A stretch of DNA of 64,000 nucleotides from assembly GCA_017548605.1 (NCBI GenBank), contig JAFYZT010000018.1, positions 1 through 64,000 of the forward strand. Direction: 5' to 3'. Below are positions 54,897 to 64,000 of this stretch, one piece after another (positions within the stretch are counted from its first letter, which is position 1; each line of letters opens with the position of its first letter). This DNA is from Prevotella sp. GTDB lineage: Bacteria > Bacteroidota > Bacteroidia > Bacteroidales > Bacteroidaceae. The notes under the pieces were generated by a model. The model saw only the letters and a list, made by a program, of their open reading frames with translations, did no database searches and had not been told where the DNA came from. A program made the position numbers and the translations under genes.

Positions 54897-57074
54897 CTAA
54901 TTTGCCATTTCAGAGAGGAACTTCACTCTTACCAGCCGCACTTGGTCTTCATCAGCCTCGTCACCGAGCTCTTCCATTGCCGCAGCCAAGTCGTCAGTCT
55001 CACTTTCGGAGAAATAGTCGTAAATGTCATCGACAAGGTCATCGTCCATCTCTTCTTCGAGGAAGTAGTCGATATTGAGTTTCGTACCACTGTAAACGAT
55101 GGTTTCAATGTTTTCAAGCAGCTGTTCGAAATCGAGGCCCAAGCTGGCGGCAATCTCATTCAAAGGAACTTGCCTATCGATGTTCTGAATAATCTTTACC
55201 TTGTCCATTGACCTCTTGGCCACTGTACGAACACGCAGTTCCTCGGGGCGAACAATCTCTTTCTCGTCACAATACCGTTTAATCAACTTGCAGAACTCCG
55301 TTCCATAGCGCTTAGCCTTTCCTGCTCCCACCCCTTGAATGTTCTGCAATTCCTCCAACGATATAGGATACATCGTGGCCATCTGTTCCAGGGACGGGTC
55401 TTGGAAGATTACGTAAGGAGGCACTTTCAGCTTTTTCGACATCTCCTTACGCAAATCACGAAGCATAGCATACAGCTCTGGATCAAGGGCACTGCCCAGA
55501 CCTTCACCGCCCTCCTCCTCTTCATCATCGCTGAACTCTGCATCTTCGACAATGAGGAACGACTGCGGATTTTTCATGAAGCGTTTGCCCGCTGCTGTCA
55601 ACTTGAGCAAGCCATAATTTTCCACATCTTTTTTGATATATCCCGCTATGAGCGCCTGCCGTATCACGGGGTTCCACAGTTTCTCATTTTCATCCTCTCC
55701 ACTGCCGAACTCCTCCAGTTCATCATGATGGTGTGACACTATATCCTCGGTGGGACGTCCTTTCACGAAGTCGATGACATATTCGCTCCGGAAATTCTCC
55801 TTCAAGGCCGCCACAGCTTCAAGAACGATGAGCAGTATGTCACGCCCCTCTATTTTCTTCTTCGGGTGCAGACAGTTGTCGCAATTGCCACAGTTCTCCT
55901 TGTTATATTCCTCACCGAAATAGTGGAGCAACATCTTACGCCGGCACACCGATGACTCTGCATACGCCGCTGTTTCCTGCAACAATTGTCGTCCGATATC
56001 CTGTTCTGCAACCGGCTTGTTCTCCATGAATTTTTCCAGTTTCTGCAGGTCTTTATAGGCATAGAACGTAATACATTTGCCTTCACCACCATCGCGACCT
56101 GCCCGTCCTGTCTCCTGATAGTATCCTTCCAGACTTTTGGGTATGTCGTAATGGATGACAAAGCGCACATCCGGTTTGTCAATACCCATGCCGAAGGCGA
56201 TGGTCGCCACGATAATGTCGATTCTCTCCATAAGAAAATCGTCCTGTGTGGTATTACGTGTAGCAGAGTCCAGACCAGCGTGATATGCCTTTGCCTTGAT
56301 TTCGTTGGCCTCGAGCACTGCCGCCAACTCTTCTACCTTTTTTCTTGAGAGACAATAGATGATGCCACTCTTGCCGGGATTCTGTTTAACAAACTTAATA
56401 ATTTGCTTGTCTATCTCCTTCGTTTTCGGTCGCACCTCATAGTATAGGTTCTGTCTGTTGAAAGAACTTTTGAACTCTTTTGCATCAACAATACCAAGAC
56501 TTTTCTTAATGTCAGAGCGCACTTTGTCCGTCGCCGTGGCCGTCAACGCGATGACAGGTGCCACGCCGATACGTTGTATGGTAGGTCGTATATTCCGGTA
56601 TTCAGGTCGGAAGTCATGTCCCCATTCCGAGATGCAATGGGCTTCGTCAACGGCATAGAACGATATCTTCACGCTTTTCAGGAACTCCACGTTATCGTCT
56701 TTGTTCAGTGATTCCGGAGCAACATAAAGCAGTTTGGTCTTTCCTGCCATGATGTCAGCTTTCACCTGATCGATAGCAGCCTTATTAAGAGAAGAATTGA
56801 GATAATGTGCCATGCCCTCCTCCTCGCTCATGCCGTTAATAACATCCACTTGGTTTTTCATCAAGGCGATGAGCGGCGAGATGACGATTGCCGTCCCGTC
56901 CATGATAAGCGATGGCAACTGATAACACAACGACTTACCTCCGCCCGTAGGCATGAGCACGAATGTGTCATTCCCTGCGAGCACATTGCGGATGATAGCC
57001 TCTTGGTCACCCTTGAACTTATCAAAGCCAAAATGGCGTTTTAGTTGTTCGGTTAGATTAACATCGGTTGTCAT
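54897..57074 (-). CDS. recQ: ATP-dependent DNA helicase RecQ
   Basis: 725 residues from ATG 57074 (MTTDVNLTEQLKRHFGF), the normal opening of Bacteroidetes RecQ; an upstream in-frame start at 57137 would lie in the spacer. Walker A PTGGGKS (42-48), DEAHCISEWGHDFRPEY, ETGRAGRDG, zinc cysteines in the RQC region (CRRK ... CGNCDNC) and an HRDC domain (VPPYVIFQD, NIQGVGAGKAKRYG). The C-terminus is long and very acidic. Unwinds DNA in repair and recombination. Last of the tig-clpP-clpX-recQ series. Confidence 0.96.
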   Translation of the reverse strand: MTTDVNLTEQLKRHFGFDKFKGDQEAIIRNVLAGNDTFVLMPTGGGKSLCYQLPSLIMDGTAIVISPLIALMKNQVDVINGMSEEEGMAHYLNSSLNKAAIDQVKADIMAGKTKLLYVAPESLNKDDNVEFLKSVKISFYAVDEAHCISEWGHDFRPEYRNIRPTIQRIGVAPVIALTATATDKVRSDIKKSLGIVDAKEFKSSFNRQNLYYEVRPKTKEIDKQIIKFVKQNPGKSGIIYCLSRKKVEELAAVLEANEIKAKAYHAGLDSATRNTTQDDFLMERIDIIVATIAFGMGIDKPDVRFVIHYDIPKSLEGYYQETGRAGRDGGEGKCITFYAYKDLQKLEKFMENKPVAEQDIGRQLLQETAAYAESSVCRRKMLLHYFGEEYNKENCGNCDNCLHPKKKIEGRDILLIVLEAVAALKENFRSEYVIDFVKGRPTEDIVSHHHDELEEFGSGEDENEKLWNPVIRQALIAGYIKKDVENYGLLKLTAAGKRFMKNPQSFLIVEDAEFSDDEEEEGGEGLGSALDPELYAMLRDLRKEMSKKLKVPPYVIFQDPSLEQMATMYPISLEELQNIQGVGAGKAKRYGTEFCKLIKRYCDEKEIVRPEELRVRTVAKRSMDKVKIIQNIDRQVPLNEIAASLGLDFEQLLENIETIVYSGTKLNIDYFLEEEMDDDLVDDIYDYFSESETDDLAAAMEELGDEADEDQVRLVRVKFLSEMAN

Positions 57075-57139
57075 ATTCAGAATGGGGTTATCCGTGGTAA
57101 TTAGATTTGAAAGGGGCACCTTATGGCCCCATTTCATTA

Positions 57140-58357
57140 TTACGCGAAGTGAGCATCTTGCAGCTGTTCGCGCACATAATCAGCACTGACCGAGAATTTT
57201 TTCACTTTTTGCGATGGCTTTTCAAACATCGCATCGAGCATCACCCTTTCGACGATGGAACGCAGTCCACGTGCTCCCAGTTTATATTCCATGGCCTTGT
57301 CGACGATATAGTCGAGAGCGTCATCATCGAATTTCAGCGTGATACCATCCATCTCGAACAGTTTCTGGTATTGTTTGATAATGGAGTTCTTCGGTTCTAT
57401 GAGGATACGCTGCAGTGCATCGCGGTCTAACGGGTTCAGGTGAGTGAGCACCGGCAGTCGTCCGATGATTTCCGGTATGAGTCCGAAAGATTTCAAGTCT
57501 TGTGGCAGGATATATTTCATCATATCCTCCTTGTCGATATTCCTCACGTTCTGCACCGAATTGTATCCCACTACATGCGTGTTGAGACGCTGTGCTATTT
57601 TGCGTTCTATGCCGTCAAAAGCACCACCGCAGATGAACAAGATGTTACGTGTGTCAACATGGATATATTCCTGGTCAGGATGTTTCCTACCACCTTGTGG
57701 CGGCACATTGACCATGGTGCCCTCGAGCAGTTTGAGCAGCCCCTGCTGCACACCCTCGCCACTCACATCACGAGTAATTGACGGGTTGTCGCTCTTGCGT
57801 GCTATCTTATCTATCTCATCGATGAACACAATGCCTCGTTCTGCAGCCTTAACGTTGTAGTCGGCTACTTGGAGTAGGCGTGAGAGAATACTCTCCACAT
57901 CCTCGCCTACATAACCCGCTTCAGTGAACACTGTGGCGTCAACGATGGTGAACGGCACCTTCAGCAGTTTAGCGATAGTACGTGCGAGAAGCGTCTTCCC
58001 CGTTCCCGTACTACCCACCATGATGATATTGCTCTTTTCTATCTCCACCCCGTCATTGTCCACCTTCTGGCCGAGGCGTTTATAGTGATTATACACCGCC
58101 ACCGATAGGTGACGTTTTGCATCTTCCTGTCCTATGACATATTGATCGAGATGGGCCTTTATTTCCTTCGGCTTGAGCAAGTTTTTCACAGCGAAGTCTT
58201 CATCCTTGAAATTGTCGCCCTGTCCGAGCACACCCGACGTCTTGACAATGTCGTATGCCCGTTGAACGCAGTCTTCGCAGATAAAGCCATTGATACCCGA
58301 GATGATGAGTTTCACCTCGCGTTCGCCCCGTCCGCAGAAATTACATACCTTCTTCAT
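57140..58357 (-). CDS. clpX: ATP-dependent Clp protease ATP-binding subunit ClpX
   Basis: 405 residues. Zinc-binding domain with Cys5, Cys8, Cys27 and Cys30; AAA+ module with Walker A GSTGTGKT (115-122), Walker [10 protein letters not shown] and the GYVGEDVES pore loop. Unfolds substrates and feeds ClpP. Its start overlaps the clpP stop by four bases. Length is normal. Confidence 0.97.
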   Translation of the reverse strand: MKKVCNFCGRGEREVKLIISGINGFICEDCVQRAYDIVKTSGVLGQGDNFKDEDFAVKNLLKPKEIKAHLDQYVIGQEDAKRHLSVAVYNHYKRLGQKVDNDGVEIEKSNIIMVGSTGTGKTLLARTIAKLLKVPFTIVDATVFTEAGYVGEDVESILSRLLQVADYNVKAAERGIVFIDEIDKIARKSDNPSITRDVSGEGVQQGLLKLLEGTMVNVPPQGGRKHPDQEYIHVDTRNILFICGGAFDGIERKIAQRLNTHVVGYNSVQNVRNIDKEDMMKYILPQDLKSFGLIPEIIGRLPVLTHLNPLDRDALQRILIEPKNSIIKQYQKLFEMDGITLKFDDDALDYIVDKAMEYKLGARGLRSIVERVMLDAMFEKPSQKVKKFSVSADYVREQLQDAHFA

Positions 58358-59025
58358 TTCTCTTTCTTGCGGATGAGCACCTCATCAACCATTCCATATT
58401 CCTTCGCCTCCTGAGCTGTCATCCAATAGTTACGGTCGGAGTCCTGCCATACCTTGTCGTAGGGCGTGTGCGAGTGGTCGGAGATGATGGTATAGAGTTC
58501 TTTTTTATATTTCTGTATCTCCTTAGCCTCTATTTCGATATCGGAAGCCTGTCCTTGCACGCCACCGAGTGGTTGGTGAATCATCACACGACTGTGTGTG
58601 AGAGCCGACCGTTTACCTTCCGTTCCCGCCACGAGCAGTACAGCCGCCATTGATGCCGCCATGCCCGTACATATCGTAGCCACATCGCTGGAGATGAACT
58701 GCATGGTGTCATAGATACCCAGTCCCGCCGTCACGCTTCCACCTGGAGAGTTGATATAAATAGATATATCTTTTCCGCTATCCACGCTGTCGAGGTATAG
58801 CAGCTGCGCCTGAAGGGTGTTGGCCGTATAATCATCGATTTGAGTACCGAGGAATATGATGCGGTCCATCATCAGTCGGGAGAACACATCCATCTGCGTC
58901 ACGTTCAGCTGACGTTCCTCCAGAATATATGGGTTCAGATACTGCGCCTGTGCGCTTATCACATCATCGAGCACCATTCCATTGATACCAAGGTGCCTGG
59001 TTGCATATTTTCTGAAATCGTTCAT
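58354..59025 (-). CDS. clpP: ATP-dependent Clp protease proteolytic subunit
   Basis: 223 residues from ATG 59025 ([10 protein letters not shown]); the longer frame reads through a hairpin and is unlikely. Serine protease with Ser125 in GMAAS, His150 in MIHQPLGG and probably Asp195. Forms the barrel that ClpX feeds. The leader holds its own promoter (59083-59090) and a terminator-like hairpin (59045-59066). Confidence 0.97.
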   Translation of the reverse strand: MNDFRKYATRHLGINGMVLDDVISAQAQYLNPYILEERQLNVTQMDVFSRLMMDRIIFLGTQIDDYTANTLQAQLLYLDSVDSGKDISIYINSPGGSVTAGLGIYDTMQFISSDVATICTGMAASMAAVLLVAGTEGKRSALTHSRVMIHQPLGGVQGQASDIEIEAKEIQKYKKELYTIISDHSHTPYDKVWQDSDRNYWMTAQEAKEYGMVDEVLIRKKEK

Positions 59026-59044
59026 AGTTTTAAAACATGAATAA

Positions 59045-59066
59045 AAAAGAGGTTGTCGCCTCTTTT
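59045..59066 (-). terminator. hairpin between tig and clpP (terminator or clpP leader attenuator)
   Basis: AAAAGAGG/CCTCTTTT stem with a 6-base loop, followed on the minus strand by TTATTC. It lies 20 bases before the clpP ATG and after the clpP promoter box. Confidence 0.55.
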
Positions 59067-59082
59067 GCAGTCCTTGATAGTA

Positions 59083-59112
59083 CAAAGATACACAAAAAAG
59101 TCGACAACCAAA
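59083..59112 (-). promoter_or_regulatory. clpP promoter
   Basis: Minus strand TTTG (59109-59112), 18 bases, TATCTTTG (59083-59090), between tig and clpP. Confidence 0.6.
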
Positions 59113-59144
59113 TAGAAATTTACTTTTTTTTGGAAAAAAAAGGT

Positions 59145-60518
59145 TTATTGAGCGTTTTGTTCCCTAATCATCTTATTGAATTCGTCGAGCGACACCTCTT
59201 TGATGTTCATCTTCACCATGTCTTTGAGGGCTTGGGTGAGTTTGCGGTCGATAGTACGGTCAAGCAATCCGTCGACGTTCTCCCGTTTCTTGAGCATGTC
59301 GTCAGCATAATTCTCTATATACTCATCGGGTATATTGTTCATGCCATATTGAGCGAATTGCTGGCGGGCAGCCTCCTTGGCTGTTTCTTTCACGTCCTCG
59401 TCAGCCACCTTGATGCCGCTCTGTGCCACCAATTGTTCCTTAATGAGGTGCCACTTCAGTTCGCGGATGCTGCCTGCAAAATTTTTCTCCACGTAGTCGT
59501 CACCCTTGTCCTTGTTATTGGTTTTCATCACGCGCTTGAGCAGTTCCTCGGGGAAGGTAAGCTCGCCTACTTTCTCCTCAGCGTACTTGCGTACGTTAAG
59601 CAGGAACTGGTAGTCCGTCTCGCCTTGCAACTGTGCCTGAATACCCTCCGCCACTTTCTGACGAAATTCCTTCTCGTCTTTGACAGCACCTTCACCAAAT
59701 ACTCGGTCAAACAATTCCTTGTTGACGGAAGCCTTCACATAACGGCTGATTTCTGTGATTTGGAAACTGAAATCAGAGGTCAGTTCGGCCACCTCCTCTT
59801 TCTTGAGTTTCAGCAGTGCGGCAATCTCTGCATCATTGTCGGGATATGCCTTTTTGGGATTGAAAGTGATGATGTCGCCCAAACGAGCACCATCGAACAG
59901 CGTTTTCTGTCCTTCCACCTTAATATACTGTGGCAGCAGTGAGGCACTGTCGACGGTGATACCACCCTCCAACGTATTGCCGTCGGCATCAAGCTGACGC
60001 AGGTCACCCTTGAGCATGTCGCGCTGATCAGCATCGAACTCTTCCACCTTGTCATAGTGTCCATGCTGCGAGGCATACATGTCCACTTGACGGTCGATAA
60101 GTTCATCGTCCACCTTGACGGAAATATAGTCCACCTTGTCTTTATTGGTCAGTTCGATGGAGAATTCTGGAGCCACGGCGATGTCGAACATGAACGTATA
60201 GGGAGTTTCTTTCTCCATGTCCACCGGAACCTGTTTGTCAGAAGGCATCGGTTCGCCAAGCATCTGTATATTGTTCTCACGAATATATTTATACATCTCC
60301 TCGCCGAGCAGTCGATTGATTTCATCAACCTTCACCGAGGTACCCGCCTGTTTACGTATCATGCCCATAGGCACTTGTCCTGGACGGAAACCGGGCACGT
60401 TGGCTCTTTTGCGATATTCCTTGAGTTTTTTCTCTACTTGTTCCTTGTAGTCGGATTCTTCGACGGTCATGGTCAGCAGACCATTGATTTTGTCGGGATT
60501 CTCAAATGAAATTTTCAT
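59145..60518 (-). CDS. tig: trigger factor
   Basis: 457 residues. Ribosome-bound chaperone: N-terminal ribosome-binding domain with GFRPGQVPMGMIRK (the family's G-F-R-x-G-x-x-P signature), a middle region where the FKBP-type isomerase domain sits, and a long helical C-terminal arm. The middle part has no strong FKBP motif by eye, as in other Bacteroidetes. It precedes clpP-clpX, the usual grouping. Promoter box at 60563-60570. Confidence 0.95.
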   Translation of the reverse strand: MKISFENPDKINGLLTMTVEESDYKEQVEKKLKEYRKRANVPGFRPGQVPMGMIRKQAGTSVKVDEINRLLGEEMYKYIRENNIQMLGEPMPSDKQVPVDMEKETPYTFMFDIAVAPEFSIELTNKDKVDYISVKVDDELIDRQVDMYASQHGHYDKVEEFDADQRDMLKGDLRQLDADGNTLEGGITVDSASLLPQYIKVEGQKTLFDGARLGDIITFNPKKAYPDNDAEIAALLKLKKEEVAELTSDFSFQITEISRYVKASVNKELFDRVFGEGAVKDEKEFRQKVAEGIQAQLQGETDYQFLLNVRKYAEEKVGELTFPEELLKRVMKTNNKDKGDDYVEKNFAGSIRELKWHLIKEQLVAQSGIKVADEDVKETAKEAARQQFAQYGMNNIPDEYIENYADDMLKKRENVDGLLDRTIDRKLTQALKDMVKMNIKEVSLDEFNKMIREQNAQ

Positions 60519-60562
60519 CTTATCTTCTTAACTGTTTTGTTGTATGTATTCGTTTGGGGGTG

Positions 60563-60570
60563 CAAAATTA
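60563..60570 (-). promoter_or_regulatory. tig promoter -7 box
   Basis: TAATTTTG on the minus strand, about 45 bases before the tig ATG. Confidence 0.5.
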
Positions 60571-60619
60571 CGAATAATTGGCGTAATCACCTAATATATA
60601 CGTCGAAAAATTTGTTTTT

Positions 60620-61462
60620 TTAACCCTCTTCCTCTGCGGCTTCGCGGGCGCGTCGTTCCTCGTCAATGCGGCTGAAGTCTTTCTTGCGGAACACAAAACT
60701 GGTACCAAGGTATTTCTCGCGGACGATGTTGTTCTCTGCCAGTTCTTCGGGCTTGCCTTGAAAGAGGATGCGACCCTCAAAGAGCAGATAGGAACGGTCG
60801 GTGATGGTCAAAGTCTCCTGCACATTATGGTCTGTGATGAGAATGCCGATATTACGGTATTTCAGTTTCCATACGATATACTGAATATCCTCGACAGCGA
60901 TGGGGTCAACGCCGGCAAATGGTTCATCAAGCATAATGAACTTCGGATCAATAGCCAGACAGCGTGCTATCTCCGTGCGTCGCCGCTCACCGCCCGACAA
61001 CTGGTCACCCTTGTTCTTGCGCACTTTGTTCAGTCGGAACTCCGCCAACAGACTCTCCAGTTTATCGTTGCGTTGTTTCCTGTTCAGGTCGGTCATCTCA
61101 AGTACCGCCATGATATTGTCCTCAACGCTCATTTTCCGGAACACGCTGGCCTCCTGCGGCAGGTAGCCGATGCCCGCTCTAGCCCGTTTATATACAGGAT
61201 AGTCGGTAATGTCGTTGCCGTTAATGTATATATGTCCTGCATTGGGCACAATCAGGCCCGTGGTCATATAGAACGATGTAGTCTTTCCCGCCCCGTTTGG
61301 ACCGAGCAGTCCGACGATCTCCCCTTGTCGTACATGGATGGACACATCATTGACAACGGTACGCTTTCCATAGCGTTTCACCAGACCTTCCGTCCTTAAC
61401 ACTTGTTCTTCACTCACCATGTGTTCGTCCGCGACTATAACCTTTTCGTTCGTTTCGTTCAT
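60620..61462 (-). CDS. lptB: LPS export ABC transporter ATP-binding protein LptB
   Basis: 280 residues from ATG 61462; a longer frame to 61513 would overlap the promoter. Walker [10 protein letters not shown] (54-62), signature [13 protein letters not shown], Walker [20 protein letters not shown] and TDHNVQETL, all typical of LptB. A ~20-residue N-terminal extension precedes the domain, and the C-terminus is charged. It powers LPS extraction from the inner membrane with LptFG, which are not in this window; the OstA-like protein at 48.8 kb may be its periplasmic partner. Upstream of tig by about 100 bases. Confidence 0.94.
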   Translation of the reverse strand: MNETNEKVIVADEHMVSEEQVLRTEGLVKRYGKRTVVNDVSIHVRQGEIVGLLGPNGAGKTTSFYMTTGLIVPNAGHIYINGNDITDYPVYKRARAGIGYLPQEASVFRKMSVEDNIMAVLEMTDLNRKQRNDKLESLLAEFRLNKVRKNKGDQLSGGERRRTEIARCLAIDPKFIMLDEPFAGVDPIAVEDIQYIVWKLKYRNIGILITDHNVQETLTITDRSYLLFEGRILFQGKPEELAENNIVREKYLGTSFVFRKKDFSRIDEERRAREAAEEEG

Positions 61463-61478
61463 CTTGCCAATTTTTCCG

Positions 61479-61509
61479 CAAAGATAGTGCAAGTTGAGAG
61501 AAGTACAAA
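61479..61509 (-). promoter_or_regulatory. lptB promoter
   Basis: Minus strand TTTG (61506-61509), 19 bases, TATCTTTG (61479-61486). The spacer resembles that of the dispersed promoter repeat. Confidence 0.65.
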
Positions 61510-61652
61510 ACAAATAACGATGTTTTTGATTTTACTATCGAGCCGTAACCTATCTTCATGGCTGAAAGCCGATAAATGAGTGAAAATGGCGCAATTAACG
61601 TCAAAGGTTGAGAAAAACCATGCATGTCATCGTGTTTTTTCTCTTTTTTCAT

Positions 61653-61660
61653 TACTTTTG
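61653..61660 (+). promoter_or_regulatory. mlaE promoter -7 box
   Basis: TACTTTTG about 25 bases before the mlaE ATG. Confidence 0.5.
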
Positions 61661-61684
61661 CAACACTAATAAAGAGTCATACAG

Positions 61685-62425
61685 ATGATAAGGCATCTAC
61701 GTTCCTTAGGACAATACATCATTCTGATGGGCAAGACCTTTTCCCGTCCGGAGCGTTTGCGCATGTTTCTCAAGAAATATGTGAAGGAGATGGCATCGTT
61801 AGGAGTTGACTCCATCGGCATCGTGCTGCTTATCTCCTTTTTCATCGGTGCTGTGATATGCATACAGATGAAACTGAACATCCAGAGTCCGTGGATGCCG
61901 AAGTTCGTCACCGGGTACACCACTCGTGAGATCATGCTTTTGGAGTTTTCTTCCTCCATCATGTGTCTGATTCTTGCCGGAAAAGTAGGTTCGAACATCG
62001 CCTCGGAGCTGGGTACCATGCGTGTGACCCAGCAAATCGATGCTTTGGAAATCATGGGTGTGAACTCTGCCAGTTACCTGATATTGCCCAAAATTCTCGG
62101 TATGGTCACCATCATGCCCTTCCTTGTTATTTTTAGTGCTGCCATGGGTATTATTGGAGCCTATGCCACCGCTTATGTGGGACATGTGCTAAGTGCCGAC
62201 GACCTGACCATCGGTTTACAACACGATTTCAATCCCTGGTTTGTTTGGATGAGTATCATCAAGAGCATATTCTTCGCGTTCATCATCTCCAGCGTATCAT
62301 CGTTTCACGGTTACCGTGTGGAAGGCGGCTCAGTAGAAGTGGGTAAGGCCAGCACCAATGCCGTGGTATCGAGCAGTGTGCTCATTCTCTTCAGCGACGT
62401 GTTCCTCACACAATTGCTGTCGTGA
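61685..62425 (+). CDS. MlaE-family ABC transporter permease
   Basis: 246 residues with about five to six membrane segments and the MlaE signature (LLEFSSSIMCLILAGKVGS, ASELGTMRVTQQIDALEIMG). Part of the system that moves phospholipids between inner and outer membranes to keep the outer leaflet rich in LPS. The ATPase follows 85 bases downstream; the MCE-domain substrate-binding subunit is not within this window. Start at ATG 61685. Confidence 0.93.
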   Translation: MIRHLRSLGQYIILMGKTFSRPERLRMFLKKYVKEMASLGVDSIGIVLLISFFIGAVICIQMKLNIQSPWMPKFVTGYTTREIMLLEFSSSIMCLILAGKVGSNIASELGTMRVTQQIDALEIMGVNSASYLILPKILGMVTIMPFLVIFSAAMGIIGAYATAYVGHVLSADDLTIGLQHDFNPWFVWMSIIKSIFFAFIISSVSSFHGYRVEGGSVEVGKASTNAVVSSSVLILFSDVFLTQLLS

Positions 62426-62510
62426 AAAGAGGCAAGCAATAAAGAGCAAGAAAACAGCATAGAGAACACTAAATACTCATCCATAAACGCTAAACAGCAT
62501 TTTCAGCACC

Positions 62511-63299
62511 ATGATAGAAGTTAATCATCTATACAAGTCATTCGACGACAAAGAGGTGTTGCATGACATCTGCGCCCGTTTCGAAAACGGCAAGACCAAT
62601 CTGATTATTGGTCAAAGTGGTTCGGGCAAGACCGTGCTGATGAAGAACATCGTAGGTCTGCTTGACCCCACCAGTGGCGAAGTGCTTTACGACAACAGGA
62701 ATTTCGTGAACATGAGCAAGCGTGAGAAAATCAAGCTACGTCGTGAGATGGGTATGATTTTCCAGGGTGCAGCACTTTTCGACTCGCTTACGGTTTTGGA
62801 GAACGTGATGTTTCCCCTTGACATGTTCTCGACCATGAACTACCGCGAGAGAGTAAAGAGAGCACGGGAATGTCTCGATCGCGTCAATCTTATTGAGGCC
62901 CAACAGAAATATCCCGGTGAGATTTCCGGCGGTATGCAGAAACGTGTGGCCATCGCCCGTGCCATTGCCCTTAACCCCCAATACCTGTTCTGTGACGAGC
63001 CCAATTCGGGACTTGACCCTAAGACCTCGTTGGTCATCGACGAATTGCTAAGCAGTATCACCAAGGAATACAATACCACTACCATCATCAATACACATGA
63101 TATGAATTCCGTCATGGGCATTGGTGAAAACATCATCTTCATCTATAAAGGGCATAAAGAATGGGAAGGGAACAAAGACGACGTCATATCGTCGAACAAT
63201 AAACGGCTTAACGACCTTGTCTTCGCTTCCGACCTATTCAAGAAAGTGAAGGAAGTGGAAGGTTCGGGAGTTCGGGAATTCGGAAATTTGGGAGTATAG
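62511..63299 (+). CDS. MlaF-like ABC transporter ATP-binding protein
   Basis: 262 residues. Walker A GQSGSGKT (34-41), signature ISGGMQKRVAIARA, Walker B LFCDEPNSGLDP and NTHDMNS. Energises the MlaE permease just upstream. The last ~15 residues (VEGSGVREFGNLGV) are encoded by GGTTCGGGAGTTCGGGAATT-type low-complexity repeats that run on into the spacer, so the stop has probably shifted. An MCE gene would be expected near but is not present in the window. Confidence 0.93.
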   Translation: MIEVNHLYKSFDDKEVLHDICARFENGKTNLIIGQSGSGKTVLMKNIVGLLDPTSGEVLYDNRNFVNMSKREKIKLRREMGMIFQGAALFDSLTVLENVMFPLDMFSTMNYRERVKRARECLDRVNLIEAQQKYPGEISGGMQKRVAIARAIALNPQYLFCDEPNSGLDPKTSLVIDELLSSITKEYNTTTIINTHDMNSVMGIGENIIFIYKGHKEWEGNKDDVISSNNKRLNDLVFASDLFKKVKEVEGSGVREFGNLGV

Positions 63300-63317
63300 G
63301 AGTTCAGGCAATAGCCT

Positions 63318-63336
63318 GCAGGGTTACCTGCTTTCT
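63318..63336 (+). terminator. possible terminator after mlaF
   Basis: GCAGG-GTTA-CCTGC followed by TTTCT. An overlapping alternative stem CAGGC-AATA-GCCTG lies at 63305-63318. Confidence 0.4.
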
Positions 63337-63367
63337 ACTTACACCCTACTAATCTAACACTTACAAT

Positions 63368-63763
63368 TTATCTCATATACCACAGTCCACGGCGACGAAC
63401 CATGGGCACGAGTACCTGTTCTTTTGTTCCATCGCCATATTCAAACGACATGAACACCTCAGCCACCGTGCTGTCAGCTTCGCTTCGCTGAGCGGACACT
63501 GATCGCAGACCACCATGCTCCTTGTGCTGTCGTTCAGCAAACATGGCTGCGTTCCCCCGCAATTCCGCCTTGTAGGCATCTGGCAACTGTGCATAGCCGT
63601 CCATGCCTTCTACAAACGAAGTCACGTCGCCAGAGAGCAGATAGCCAAAATAAAGTTCCGCCGTTCGTGCAGCCAAGTCCGTCTTTTCCTGCTTTTCCGA
63701 GCAGGAAACAACCGCGCAAGCCAAAACAAGGGCGGCCATGACTATACGATACGACCGGAACAT
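63368..63763 (-). CDS. lipoprotein of unknown function
   Basis: 131 residues from ATG 63763 (MFRSYRIVMAALVLACAVVSC), a lipobox ending VVSC at Cys21; the extra residues from 63787 would overlap the der stop. The mature part (ELYFGYLLSGDVTSFVEGMDG, then EVFMSFEYGDGTKEQVLVPMV) resembles small Bacteroidetes lipoproteins with a DUF4878/NTF2-like fold, but I do not assign one. It follows der by a single base and is likely co-transcribed with it. Confidence 0.8.
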   Translation of the reverse strand: MFRSYRIVMAALVLACAVVSCSEKQEKTDLAARTAELYFGYLLSGDVTSFVEGMDGYAQLPDAYKAELRGNAAMFAERQHKEHGGLRSVSAQRSEADSTVAEVFMSFEYGDGTKEQVLVPMVRRRGLWYMR

Positions 63764-63764
63764 T

Positions 63765-64000
63765 TTATTTCTGACGTACAAAGACATTGATAGGACAACC
63801 CGTCATGTTCCAGTTCTCTCTAATTTTGTTTTCGAGGAAACGCCGATATGGCTCTTTCACATATTGGGGCAGGTTGGCATAAAATACAAATGAAGGAATC
63901 TGCGTATCGGGCAACTGCGCACAATACTTGATTTTGATGTACTTTCCCTTTATGGATGGTGGAGGGTAAGCCTCTATCAGCGGGAGCATCACCTCGTTGA
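63765..64000 (-). CDS. der: GTPase Der (EngA), C-terminal part, continues beyond the window
   Basis: Only the C-terminal KH-like domain is inside the window. The sequence [20 protein letters not shown] followed by [20 protein letters not shown] and the ending [14 protein letters not shown] is characteristic of Der, a double-GTPase required for 50S ribosome assembly. The frame is open to base 64000 on the minus strand, so both GTPase domains lie outside. A lipoprotein gene begins one base after its stop. Confidence 0.92.
   Translation of the reverse strand, partial: NEVMLPLIEAYPPPSIKGKYIKIKYCAQLPDTQIPSFVFYANLPQYVKEPYRRFLENKIRENWNMTGCPINVFVRQK

Noticed and set aside
59037-59942. 301-residue plus-strand frame
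   Set aside because: Antisense to trigger factor, which matches its family over its full length.

Overview
The window reads as a chromosomal segment of a Bacteroidota bacterium, most likely a Prevotella-type (Prevotella/Segatella) member of the Bacteroidales. Supporting signs are a SusC/SusD pair, BspA-type leucine-rich repeats, OstA-like and SusC-type outer-membrane proteins, ammonia-dependent AsnA, many short lipoproteins, start codons without Shine-Dalgarno sequences, and many promoters of the Bacteroidetes form TTTG-N19/20-TAnnTTTG. Species-level naming is inference.

Layout. Bases 1-3500 are an accessory Rhs locus: the 3' end of an Rhs gene with an AT-rich toxin-like tip, an overlapping lipoprotein that may be its immunity protein, a second orphan lipoprotein, scraps of GC-rich Rhs core, and a frameshifted, truncated Rhs-type gene with a signal peptide. 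Two 144-bp promoter-bearing repeats (3425-3712) lead into the core chromosome. Then follow dnaX, asnA (inside nested inverted repeats), envelope and secreted proteins at 7.4-15.7 kb (lipoproteins, a large TonB-receptor-like barrel protein, a BspA-type LRR protein, a small membrane protein), dxs-trkA-trkH, manA, an AAA-ATPase/DUF4435 pair resembling the PARIS defence module, a susC-susD-radical SAM operon, a C1B peptidase, paaK-panE, a LuxR-type regulator, asd, an antiporter-lolD-cvfB operon, asnS, a repeat-rich RluB-type pseudouridine synthase, purB, an ACT-domain protein, tRNA-Val(TAC), trpS and ompA.

The right end is conserved housekeeping. The minus-strand series guaB - two parvulin-type isomerases - ostA-like - small membrane protein - mutL joins outer-membrane assembly to nucleotide synthesis and repair. 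The series tig-clpP-clpX-recQ is a protein quality-control block. lptB (LPS export), mlaE-mlaF (phospholipid transport), a small lipoprotein and the 3' end of der close the window.

Most interesting: the ATPase/DUF4435 pair (21820-23708); the toxin-tip/lipoprotein pair (312-1399); a dispersed element of about 100-144 bp carrying one or two promoters in front of unrelated genes; the inverted repeats around asnA; alternative hairpins in the susC leader; and a MutL without the canonical endonuclease motif. No transposase, integrase, CRISPR array or rRNA operon was seen.
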